Origin: Carboxylicivirga taeanensis
GTDB taxonomy: Bacteria; Bacteroidota; Bacteroidia; Bacteroidales; Marinilabiliaceae
NCBI RefSeq assembly: GCF_051851475.1
Contig: NZ_JBPUSJ010000005.1
Span: 248,001-312,000 of the forward strand
DNA: 64,000 nucleotides
Direction of reading: 5' to 3'
In this document: piece by piece, positions 47,832 to 55,604 of the stretch
Layout of the letters: every line of letters begins with the position of its first letter
How positions within the stretch are numbered: the first letter of the stretch is position 1
Notes under the pieces: generated by a model
The model's database searches: none
What the model saw: only the letters and a program-made list of their open reading frames with translations
Told to the model about the DNA's origin: nothing
Translations under genes and position numbers: made by a program

Positions 47832-48974
47832 ATGAAATATAAATTTATCTTAATAAGTCTGCTGATAGTTAGTTTTAGCAGTTGTTCGCTTATCAAATTT
47901 CAACCTAAATTTGGTACTGATTCCTTGCCTAAGCAGGAACTAAATACGCGTTTAGCGGTGCGCTCGTATTATAAAACATTTAGTGGTGAGGTTATTCAGG
48001 CGGCCGATTCTATTGCTAACCTAAGCAACGATCCCGATGTAAAAGCTCAGGCCATCAGGTGGAAGGGCGCTGCCACAGCTGCCTGTACACGAACGGCTTT
48101 CCAAACAGATGCTGAAATTGCCCTTTTGGATACCTGGCTCTTAGCCCGTCAGATGGAAGCTTACCTGCAGGCCGAAGGGGAAAACGTATTTGGAGAGTTA
48201 GCTCCGATTGCTCAGAACTGCGCAGCTAATTTGTGTGATGAGATTGAGTATTTAGCAGAAAGGAGTAACGATGAGGGACACTTTAAACAGTTAAGAACCT
48301 TTGTTGAACAGTATCCCATGCCAACGGAAATTACTGATTGGCAGTTTAATAAAATAGATACTCGTCTGAAATTGATTGAGCACCTTGGTATTCCTGATTC
48401 TTTATACACCAGCACCATTGGAACAGGAGCAGAGGTAATGAATGATTTTACGGAGCGCATGAGTGTGTACAATGAACAGATTCAATCTCAGCTGGCATGG
48501 GAAAAGGAGTTGTTGTTATTGACTTTGGGTAATGATAGCCTGACTGAGCCTTACCTGGCTCGTATTGATTCCCTCTCGCTTATGCTTAATCGTTTAGCCA
48601 TTGTCGCTCAGGAGTCGCCCGAAATGATGGGTGTGATTGCTGTTCGTTTGCGGGAAGAACTGGCACCTGTTGTTTACGATTTTAACAGCGGTATGCATAG
48701 GAGTATTACTGAATTGTCGAAGGAGCGCGAGCATTTGCAAAAGTATCTGAATGAACAGCGCGTGTTGTTGCGCGATGATTTGCAATCTTCCGGGAAAGTG
48801 CTGATTGAGGAAACAACCGATAACCTTATTCGTTTTATCCAAAACATATCCTGGCTGATTGTGATTGTGGTAGTAATTTTGGTAGCCGTTATCTTTGGAT
48901 TGCCATTTACACTGGGCTATTTATTGGCAAAAGCCCGGTTTAAGTCACATCATTCCACTAACAAGCAAGAGTAA
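47832..48974 (+). CDS. Doubly anchored lipoprotein of unknown function
   Basis: 380 residues. The N-terminus is a lipoprotein signal (MKYKFILISLLIVSFSSC, lipobox Cys18). The body is almost entirely helical with a charged coiled-coil-like stretch (TELSKEREHLQKYLNEQRVL, about 290-320). One strong transmembrane helix lies at the end (SWLIVIVVVILVAVIFGLPF, about 345-365), followed by a short basic tail. A lipid anchor at one end and a membrane helix at the other are unusual together; both may sit in the inner membrane, or the protein may tether two membranes. I recognise no family. Starting ATG 47832 is clear. The gene is alone. Confidence 0.75.
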   Translation: MKYKFILISLLIVSFSSCSLIKFQPKFGTDSLPKQELNTRLAVRSYYKTFSGEVIQAADSIANLSNDPDVKAQAIRWKGAATAACTRTAFQTDAEIALLDTWLLARQMEAYLQAEGENVFGELAPIAQNCAANLCDEIEYLAERSNDEGHFKQLRTFVEQYPMPTEITDWQFNKIDTRLKLIEHLGIPDSLYTSTIGTGAEVMNDFTERMSVYNEQIQSQLAWEKELLLLTLGNDSLTEPYLARIDSLSLMLNRLAIVAQESPEMMGVIAVRLREELAPVVYDFNSGMHRSITELSKEREHLQKYLNEQRVLLRDDLQSSGKVLIEETTDNLIRFIQNISWLIVIVVVILVAVIFGLPFTLGYLLAKARFKSHHSTNKQE

Positions 48975-49080
48975 GGTTATTGATTATAAATATGAAACGA
49001 ATGCAGGAATTTTAATTCCAGTTGACTGATTAAGATTTATGTGAGTGTTTCATGTGGGAACTAAAAGTAAAATTTTTGCC

Positions 49081-50166
49081 ATGAAAAAAAATCTATTGCT
49101 GCTGATGACTATTGGACTTGCGCTGGTGGCGTGTTCAACAAAAACTGACACCCCTACCTACCCGTTTTATTTGGGAACTTATACTGAAAAGGAAAGTGAA
49201 GGAATTTACAAGGGAATATTAAATAGTGATGGTACTTTCGATTCGATTCAGCTGGCTGCCAAAACTACGAACCCGTCCTATTTGTGTTTTGCCAATCAGC
49301 AACAACTACTGATTGCCGTTAATGAGGTGAGCATTGATGGAACGGGCACGGTCGAAAGTTATAGGATTGAGGCTGATGGACTCAAAAAAGTATCCAGCTC
49401 TAAGTCGGGCGGGGCGCATCCTTGCCACGTAACGGCCAACTCCCATGGAGATGTGTTAATGGCCAACTATTCAGGCGGAAACATTGGATACGTTCAGGCA
49501 GATGCCGAGGGGAACTTGAGTCCGCTGCTATCTCTGGCTCAGCATTACGGAAAAGGAGGGAGTGAACGCCAGACCAGACCACATGCTCACTCGACCTGGT
49601 TTATAGATGAACAGCAGGCGGTGGCCGTCGATTTGGGGATCGACCAATTGATTTTTTATCGCCTGAATGGTAGCGAGCTTCAAAAATCGGATAGTTTGAA
49701 GCTGGCAAACGGTGCCGGTCCGCGACATCTGGCCATGCATCCTGGAAAAGAGCTAATGTATGTGGTAAACGAACTGAACAGTACCGTTACAGTGGTGGCT
49801 AAAACTGTTGATGGATGGCAGGTGCGTTCAACGGTTTCTACTCTACCCGCCGGGTATTCAGGTGAAAGCTATTGTGCAGATATCCATGTGACCAACGATG
49901 GACGATTTGTTTATGCTTCGAACAGAGGGCATAACTCATTGGCCATCTTTGAGGTGATGGGAGAGCAGCTAGAGCTGGCAGGCCATGAAGACGTAAGAGG
50001 CGACTGGCCACGTAATTTCGCCCTCACTGCCGATGATAAATTTGTGGTAGTGGCCAATCAACGTTCCGATAACCTGGTAGCTTTTCAGCGCAACAGGCAG
50101 TCTGGCCTGTTGACTCATGTGAGCGATATTAGCGCTGATACGCCAGTTTGTGTCCTGTTTGAATAG
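49081..50166 (+). CDS. Lactonase family beta-propeller lipoprotein (PF10282-like)
   Basis: 361 residues. Lipoprotein signal MKKNLLLLMTIGLALVAC (Cys18) and a seven-bladed propeller domain: YPFYLGTYTEKESEGIYKG, GAHPCHVTANSHGDVLMANY, RPHAHSTWFIDEQQ, NGAGPRHLAMHPGKELMYVV and CADIHVTNDGRFVYASNRGH. These are 6-phosphogluconolactonase/YbhE-type motifs. Because it is predicted to be exported as a lipoprotein, an extracytoplasmic lactonase or ligand-binding role is likelier than pentose-phosphate metabolism. ATG 49081 is preferred over an upstream in-frame start at 49045, which would hide the signal peptide. No operon partner is evident. Confidence 0.85.
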   Translation: MKKNLLLLMTIGLALVACSTKTDTPTYPFYLGTYTEKESEGIYKGILNSDGTFDSIQLAAKTTNPSYLCFANQQQLLIAVNEVSIDGTGTVESYRIEADGLKKVSSSKSGGAHPCHVTANSHGDVLMANYSGGNIGYVQADAEGNLSPLLSLAQHYGKGGSERQTRPHAHSTWFIDEQQAVAVDLGIDQLIFYRLNGSELQKSDSLKLANGAGPRHLAMHPGKELMYVVNELNSTVTVVAKTVDGWQVRSTVSTLPAGYSGESYCADIHVTNDGRFVYASNRGHNSLAIFEVMGEQLELAGHEDVRGDWPRNFALTADDKFVVVANQRSDNLVAFQRNRQSGLLTHVSDISADTPVCVLFE

Positions 50167-50259
50167 GCCGAAGTCTATGGGCTGGGAAAGGGGAGAACGG
50201 TGTAATAGTAACCAGGTTTTCCTCTTTGTTTTTTCAATCTTTCATTGACTTATTATCTG

Positions 50260-50267
50260 TATCTTTG
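50260..50267 (+). promoter_or_regulatory. -7 promoter box for the radical SAM gene
   Basis: TATCTTTG fits TAnnTTTG, 20 bases before the ATG at 50288. No -33 element at the right distance. Confidence 0.55.
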
Positions 50268-50287
50268 TCGCCCAAAAGAAAGAGGTG

Positions 50288-51226
50288 ATGCAATACGACT
50301 GGGGGCAAAACAAGCGATATAACGACTATAGTTCATACATAAAACGAACTTTTGGCGAACGGGTACAGAAAGTATCGGTAAATGCCGGTTTTACCTGTCC
50401 GAACAGGGATGGCTCTAAAGGTAAAGGGGGCTGTGCGTTTTGTAATAACAGTACCTTTAATCCATCGTACTGTGGCCCTGAGTTGAGCATTGTTGAACAG
50501 ATTGAGAAGGGCACGTCCTTCTTTCGGCCAAAATACAAGACACAACGCTATCTGGCCTATTTTCAGGCCTACAGTAATACATACGGAGAAACAGCTTACC
50601 TGCTGGAGCAATACCAACAGGCCTTGAATCATCCGCAAGTAACAGGTATTGTGCTGGGAACACGACCCGACTGTATTTCGGATGATTTACTGTTGCACCT
50701 AAAAGAGTGGCAAAAGGACTACTACATTGCCATTGAGCTGGGGGCCGAATCAACGTCTGATGCAACTTTGCAGCAAATAAACCGTGGGCACAACTATGCC
50801 GAAACTGTTGATGCCGCTCAGCGCATTGCTGCAGTAGGCATACCGGTTGGTCTGCATTTGATTTTAGGATTACCGGGAGAGGATAGGGCGCAGCTTTTGC
50901 AGCACGCCAGTGAGGTGAGTCAATTGCCGATTAACTTTCTGAAGTTGCATCAGCTGCAAATTGTTAAAGGCAGTGCTTTTGCCAAACTATACGATGCGTC
51001 ACCAGATTATTTCAACCTGTATACCGCGGAAGATTTTATTGAGTTAGTGGTTGATTTTTTGGAGCTGATGGACCCACGTATTGTAATGGAGCGGTTCATT
51101 AGTCAGGCGCCGCACGATTTGCTGATTGCTCCCAAATGGGGACTGAAAAATTTTGAGTTTGTCACCAAAGTAGAGAAGCGCCTCGCCGAAAGAGATAGTT
51201 GGCAAGGGAAAAGATATAACGGATAA
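50288..51226 (+). CDS. TIGR01212 family radical SAM protein (YhcC-like)
   Basis: Radical S-adenosylmethionine protein of about 312 residues. Cluster-binding cysteines are Cys37, Cys49 and Cys52 in TCPNRDGSKGKGGCAFCNN, the long-spaced motif that defines this family. The TIM-barrel continues with YFQAYSNTYGE (about 92), VLGTRPDCISDDLL, AIELGAESTSDATLQQINRG and GLHLILGLPGEDRAQLLQHA. The reaction of YhcC-type proteins is still not established. ATG 50288 follows an in-frame GTG by one codon and is used. It ends in an inverted repeat shared with the focA gene. Confidence 0.92.
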   Translation: MQYDWGQNKRYNDYSSYIKRTFGERVQKVSVNAGFTCPNRDGSKGKGGCAFCNNSTFNPSYCGPELSIVEQIEKGTSFFRPKYKTQRYLAYFQAYSNTYGETAYLLEQYQQALNHPQVTGIVLGTRPDCISDDLLLHLKEWQKDYYIAIELGAESTSDATLQQINRGHNYAETVDAAQRIAAVGIPVGLHLILGLPGEDRAQLLQHASEVSQLPINFLKLHQLQIVKGSAFAKLYDASPDYFNLYTAEDFIELVVDFLELMDPRIVMERFISQAPHDLLIAPKWGLKNFEFVTKVEKRLAERDSWQGKRYNG

Positions 51227-51236
51227 GCACAAAAAT

Positions 51237-51267
51237 GAACGGGCATCCCATTTGGAGATGCCCGTTC
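51237..51267 (-). terminator. Terminator of the focA operon
   Basis: GAACGGGCATC (51237-51247) pairs perfectly with GATGCCCGTTC (51257-51267). On the minus strand it is followed by ATTTTTG, so it fits the focA transcript best; it may also stop the radical SAM transcript. Confidence 0.75.
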
Positions 51268-51293
51268 TGCATTAGAAAGTTAAGCCTCAAATA

Positions 51294-52076
51294 TTATTTT
51301 TTCTCATAGATAAACCAGTAGGCTGCTCCCACAAACATGGCGCCGCCAATAATGTTACCAATTGTAACCGGCAGCAGGTTGTCAATCAGGAATGAGGTCC
51401 AGCTAACGTCAGCACCATAAAAAATTGCTGTTGGGATAAAAAACATGTTGGCTACGCTGTGCTCAAAGCCCATGGCAACAAAGGCCATAATAGGAAACCA
51501 AATGCCTAAAATTTTACCTGATAAATCCTTGGCAGCATAGGCCAGCCACATGGCCAGCGCCACCATCCAGTTACAGGCAATCCCTTTAACGAGTGCCTTT
51601 AGAAAGGGTGCCGAAGTTTTGTATTCACCAATGGCTACTGCACTTGAGTGCCATGGGTCGTCGGCGAAAAGGCCGGTATAATAGGCAAAAAGAAATGCAA
51701 CAATCAGGGATCCAACAAAATTACCAGCGTATACAATGCCCCAGTTTTTCAGGATGGTTTTTGCCTGTGTGTTGCCCGACAGAAGGCCAGGAATGAAATA
51801 GGCCGTATTGCCTGTAAACAGGTCGGCTCCCGCTATGGCGCATAAAATGAGTCCCAGTGGGAAGACCGCCCCAAAAAGGAGTTTTTGTATGCCCGGGTTA
51901 GAGGCACTTAAGCCTGGAAGTCCGCCCCCGATAACAACCGCCAATAGTCCGCCCATGGCTATGTAACCACCTGCCAGCAGAGCCAGAACAAATGTTTTTG
52001 ACACGCTTGTGTTAGCTTTCCCTTTGGCCACTTCGTTTACCTGCGCTACAATTTCTTTCGCAGAATAATAGTTCAT
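51294..52076 (-). CDS. focA: Formate/nitrite transporter family protein (FocA-like)
   Basis: Pentameric membrane channel of the FNT family, 260 residues with six helices. Family motifs are GYIAMGGLLAVVIGGGLPGL, AGADLFTGNTAYF (about 80-92), IACNWMVALAMWLAYAAKD (about 160-178) and FEHSVANMFFIPTAI (about 203-217), whose central His is the conserved gating histidine. Located immediately downstream of pflA on the same strand, so it most likely exports or re-imports formate made by pyruvate formate-lyase. The 36-base gap to pflA suggests co-transcription. Nitrite specificity is less likely in this context. Confidence 0.92.
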   Translation of the reverse strand: MNYYSAKEIVAQVNEVAKGKANTSVSKTFVLALLAGGYIAMGGLLAVVIGGGLPGLSASNPGIQKLLFGAVFPLGLILCAIAGADLFTGNTAYFIPGLLSGNTQAKTILKNWGIVYAGNFVGSLIVAFLFAYYTGLFADDPWHSSAVAIGEYKTSAPFLKALVKGIACNWMVALAMWLAYAAKDLSGKILGIWFPIMAFVAMGFEHSVANMFFIPTAIFYGADVSWTSFLIDNLLPVTIGNIIGGAMFVGAAYWFIYEKK

Positions 52077-52112
52077 TTGAATAGATTTAAGCGTTGAATA
52101 TTAACGTATGGA

Positions 52113-52838
52113 TTAGTTAATGACTACCTCTTTAAAGTACTTGGTCAGGATGTTGTAGGCTGCGTCCAATTGTTCAGGGGTATTGGCTTTAACGCCTTTT
52201 AATTGATACTCCCAGCCCAGGTGTTCATATTTGTGAGCACCCAGCTCGTGGTAGGGTTGGATTTCGAGCTTCTCAATATTGGTAAAATCCTTGAAATGTT
52301 CTCCCAGTTGGTGCAAATGCTCCGGATTATCGCTGTAGCCAGGTACCAATACGTAACGTAGCCAAACAGGCTTGTTATTTGCACGCAGGTAATCAACAAA
52401 AGCCAATGTTTTCTCATTGCTTTTGCCAGTTAAGAGCTGATGCTGCGCGGCATTGATGTGTTTGATATCCAGCAGAACAATGTCAACATACTCCAACACG
52501 GCTTTAACGTCCTCATTCAGGATGCCTCCGTTTGTGTCGATGCACACATGAAAACCTTCCTCTTTTAAGGCTTTCACCACTGGCAGCAGTTGCTTGGCCT
52601 GTACCAAAGGTTCTCCTCCTGAGAAGGTTAGTCCGCCTTTTTTACCGAAAAAAGGTTTTTGATTTTTTGCCATGCCAACAATCTCATCAACAGATGTTTC
52701 TGTTCCACCTTTCAGTTCAATGGTATCGGCATTGGCGCAATACAGGCATTTAAAGTTACACCCCTGTAAAAAGACAACCAGGCGGATGCCCGGGCCGTCA
52801 TATGTGCCTAATGATTCAAATGAATGTACTCGTAACAT
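52113..52838 (-). CDS. pflA: Pyruvate formate-lyase 1-activating enzyme
   Basis: Radical SAM enzyme that places the glycyl radical on pyruvate formate-lyase. The 4Fe-4S cysteines are Cys27, Cys31 and Cys34 in GCNFKCLYC; SAM-binding segments GGLTFSGGEPLVQ and HVCIDTNGG follow. Starting at ATG 52838 gives about 241 residues; a TTG three codons earlier is in frame but less likely. It follows pflB by 86 bases, which contain short tandem repeats and a hairpin, and is followed by focA. The order pflB-pflA-focA differs from the focA-pflB-pflA of E. coli. Confidence 0.95.
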   Translation of the reverse strand: MLRVHSFESLGTYDGPGIRLVVFLQGCNFKCLYCANADTIELKGGTETSVDEIVGMAKNQKPFFGKKGGLTFSGGEPLVQAKQLLPVVKALKEEGFHVCIDTNGGILNEDVKAVLEYVDIVLLDIKHINAAQHQLLTGKSNEKTLAFVDYLRANNKPVWLRYVLVPGYSDNPEHLHQLGEHFKDFTNIEKLEIQPYHELGAHKYEHLGWEYQLKGVKANTPEQLDAAYNILTKYFKEVVIN

Positions 52839-52857
52839 AGTTTTCAAAGTTAAGAGC

Positions 52858-52897
52858 CAGAAGGCAGAAGGCAGAAGAAAGTTATCCTTCTTCTGCC
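52858..52897 (-). repeat. CAGAAGG triplicate and hairpin between pflB and pflA
   Basis: Three 7-base CAGAAGG units lie in tandem (52858-52877, last one incomplete). The third overlaps GGCAGAAGAA (52870-52879), which pairs with TTCTTCTGCC (52888-52897). On the minus strand no T run follows, so it may be an mRNA-processing or attenuation hairpin rather than a terminator. Confidence 0.7.
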
Positions 52898-52924
52898 CAA
52901 TTACTTCAGCCTGTATTTGTGTTT

Positions 52925-55156
52925 TTACATATTACTGTGGAAACTGCGTGAGATAACCTCCAGCTGCTGCTCACGGGTCAGGCGAACAAAGTTCACGGCG
53001 TAACCCGATACGCGAATGGTTAACTGTGGGTATTCTCCCGGATTCTCCATGGCATCTTCTAAAAGTTCACGGTTCAGAACGTTTACGTTCAGGTGGTGAG
53101 CTTCTTTTGAGAAGTAGGCATCCATCATGGTTACCAGGTTCTCTCTGCGTGTTTCAGCATCGGCACCCAATGATTTTGGAATGATGCTGAATGTGTTTGA
53201 AATACCATCCAAGGCATTTTTATAGTCTAGTTTAGCTACCGAATTTAATGAAGCAATGGCACCGTTTTTATCACGTCCGTGCATTGGGTTCGCTCCTGGT
53301 GCGAATGGTACGCCATGTGCACGTCCGTCAGGTGTAGCCCCTGTTTTTAACCCATAAACAACATTCGAAGTAATGGTTAAGATAGACATGGTTGGCTCTG
53401 CATTCTTATAGGTAGCCAATCCGCATAGCAAATGGTTGAAATGGTTTGAGATGTCTACCGCTAAGTTATCTACCCGATCATCATCGTTACCATAACAAGG
53501 GAACTCCCCTTCAATTTTAAAATCGGTTGACAGACCTTCTTCGTTACGTACAACGGTAACCTTGGCATGCTTGATAGCAGATAATGAGTCAGCCACAATT
53601 GATAAACCAGCCATACCATAAGCCAGGTTCACTTTTGGGTTGGTATCTACAAAAGCCATTTGGGCTTTTTCGTAGTAGTACTTATCGTGCATGTAGTGGA
53701 TGATGTTCATCGACTCGTTGTACACGCGTGCTACGTCTTTCATTGCTAATTTGTAGTTGGCCATCACTTCATCAAAGTCAAGCACATCGCTTTTCAATGC
53801 AGGAATGCCTTCTACAATGGTTTTTCCACTCATCTCGCAACGGCCACCGTTAATGGCTAACAGCAAGGTTTTAGCCAGGTTGGTGCGGGCTCCGAAAAAC
53901 TGAATGTGTTTTCCAATTTCCTGGAAAGATACACAGCAGGCAATACCGTAGTCGTCCGACTTACGTGTTTCAGTCATCAAATCATCATTTTCGTATTGAA
54001 TTGATGATGTATCGATCGACACTTGCGCACAGAAAGCCTTAAAGCTTTCAGGCAGGCTTTGCGACCATAGAACCGTCATGTTTGGTTCTGGCGAAGGACC
54101 TAAGTTATAGAGCGTTTGTAAGAAGCGGAATGAGGTTTTTGTAATTTTATGACGACCATCCATTAAGCGTCCGCCAATTGCCTCAGTTACCCAAGTGGGG
54201 TCACCGGCAAAAATTTCGTTATACGCGTTCATCCTTAAATGACGTACAACACGCAGTTTCATTACAAACTGGTCGATAAATTCCTGAGCTAACTCTTCGG
54301 TGATGTTGCCATTGGCCAAGTCATACTCCATGTAAATATCCAGGAAGGATGAAACGTTACCCAGTGACATGGCAGCGCCATCTTGCTCTTTTACCGCAGA
54401 AAGGTAGGCCATGTAAACCCACTGTACAGCTTCTTGTGCCGATTCAGCCGGACGCGAGAGGTCTAAACCGTACTTATTACCCAGTTCTTTAATTTGCTGT
54501 AAAGCCTTAATTTGCTCTGCTACTTCTTCGCGCAAGCGAATTTTTTCATCGCTCATTGGACCTACTAAACCAGCTAAGTCGGCTTTTTTGGCAGCTACCA
54601 GGCGATCAATACCATATAAGGCCAAGCGGCGGTAGTCACCAATAATGCGTCCACGTGCATAATTATCGGGTAAACCAGTTAAGAAACCTAAAGAGCGGTA
54701 CTTACGAATTTCATCAGTGTAAACATCAAATACGCCATCATTATGAGTTTTGGCATAATTACGGAAGATGTCTTTAACACGGTCCGATACTTCCAGGCCT
54801 TGCTCTGAACATGCTTTTTCTACAACGGCAATACCACCGTATGGTTTCATCGCACGTTTCAAAAGCTCATCGGTTTGTAAACCAACAATTAGTTCAAGGT
54901 CTTTTTGAATGTATCCGGCCTCATGAGAAACAATTGTAGATACGGTTTCGGTATCAATCCCACGAACGCCGTTGTTTGCTCTTTCTTCCTGAATGGCTTC
55001 CAAACAAATGTCCCAAAGTTTTTTTGTTCTCTCGGTTGGGCCGCATAGGAAGGAAGCATCTCCTTCATAAGGGGTGATGTTTTTCTGAACAAAATCTCTA
55101 ACGTTTACTCGTTCGTTCCATTCTCCTTTTACAAACGCTTCATTAATTTTACTCAT
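52925..55156 (-). CDS. pflB: Pyruvate formate-lyase (formate C-acetyltransferase)
   Basis: Glycyl radical enzyme converting pyruvate and CoA to acetyl-CoA and formate without oxygen. 743 residues, full length. The active-site cysteine pair is Cys407-Cys408 in YGIACCVS, and the glycyl radical site is Gly718 in RVSGYAVNF near the C-terminus. Other conserved segments are ALYGIDRLVA, NNGVRGIDTE and GSPEPNMTVLW-like GPSPEPNMTVLWSQ. Upstream on its strand is a 448-base divergent region with a promoter-like pair at 55215-55245 and a Crp/Fnr-like palindrome at 55343-55364. It leads the pflB-pflA-focA unit and indicates mixed-acid fermentation. Confidence 0.97.
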   Translation of the reverse strand: MSKINEAFVKGEWNERVNVRDFVQKNITPYEGDASFLCGPTERTKKLWDICLEAIQEERANNGVRGIDTETVSTIVSHEAGYIQKDLELIVGLQTDELLKRAMKPYGGIAVVEKACSEQGLEVSDRVKDIFRNYAKTHNDGVFDVYTDEIRKYRSLGFLTGLPDNYARGRIIGDYRRLALYGIDRLVAAKKADLAGLVGPMSDEKIRLREEVAEQIKALQQIKELGNKYGLDLSRPAESAQEAVQWVYMAYLSAVKEQDGAAMSLGNVSSFLDIYMEYDLANGNITEELAQEFIDQFVMKLRVVRHLRMNAYNEIFAGDPTWVTEAIGGRLMDGRHKITKTSFRFLQTLYNLGPSPEPNMTVLWSQSLPESFKAFCAQVSIDTSSIQYENDDLMTETRKSDDYGIACCVSFQEIGKHIQFFGARTNLAKTLLLAINGGRCEMSGKTIVEGIPALKSDVLDFDEVMANYKLAMKDVARVYNESMNIIHYMHDKYYYEKAQMAFVDTNPKVNLAYGMAGLSIVADSLSAIKHAKVTVVRNEEGLSTDFKIEGEFPCYGNDDDRVDNLAVDISNHFNHLLCGLATYKNAEPTMSILTITSNVVYGLKTGATPDGRAHGVPFAPGANPMHGRDKNGAIASLNSVAKLDYKNALDGISNTFSIIPKSLGADAETRRENLVTMMDAYFSKEAHHLNVNVLNRELLEDAMENPGEYPQLTIRVSGYAVNFVRLTREQQLEVISRSFHSNM

Positions 55157-55214
55157 AATTTACCTGTTAACCTGTACGTATTATTATTTGTGCGTTAATT
55201 CATCATTGAGACGA

Positions 55215-55245
55215 CAAAGAAACGTTCTTTTAATTAACTGTGCAA
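55215..55245 (-). promoter_or_regulatory. Possible promoter of pflB
   Basis: On the minus strand TTG (55243-55245), a 20-base spacer and TTTCTTTG (55215-55222), one mismatch from TAnnTTTG. It would start transcription about 50 bases before the pflB ATG. Confidence 0.45.
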
Positions 55246-55342
55246 TCCTCATTATTAGGGATAAAGGAGAGTTTTTGGTCTTAATTTAGAGGAAGTACAA
55301 TGGGTTTGTATTAGAATATGAACATGCAATATTCGAATAAAA

Positions 55343-55364
55343 TTTGTAATGTGCAGATTACAAA
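55343..55364. promoter_or_regulatory. Putative Crp/Fnr-type operator
   Basis: TTTGTAAT, six bases, ATTACAAA is a perfect 22-base palindrome. Length and N6 spacing match the symmetrical operators of the Crp/Fnr family. It lies 187 bases upstream of pflB and 241 bases upstream of the oligopeptidase gene. It may control either; a Crp/Fnr regulator gene lies at 62881. Confidence 0.6.
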
Positions 55365-55604
55365 CAAGATTCAAGATTGTAATTTTTAAGAAGCAAAATG
55401 TTTAGTTTTCAAAATTGTCTCAGACTTGTTTCCGGAGAAAAAAAGAGTAGCTGAAAGATTTATATCTTTTTAACATTTAAACAGGTAAAACCTTACTTAA
55501 ATGGATGGGGTTATTGTGTAGTTGTAGAAAAAAATAAGGTTTGATTATGTTTTTAATAGTCTTAATCAATAACTTTAATGCTGTTATAACCAAAACAATA
55601 AACA

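Larger units (their letters stand above)
55157..55604. other. Divergent intergenic region pflB / oligopeptidase B
   Basis: 448 bases without a supported gene. It contains a pflB promoter-like pair and the TTTGTAAT-N6-ATTACAAA palindrome, plus an extra TTGTAAT half-site at 55377-55383. TATCTTTT at 55463-55470 is an imperfect -7 box for the rightward gene. Confidence 0.6.
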
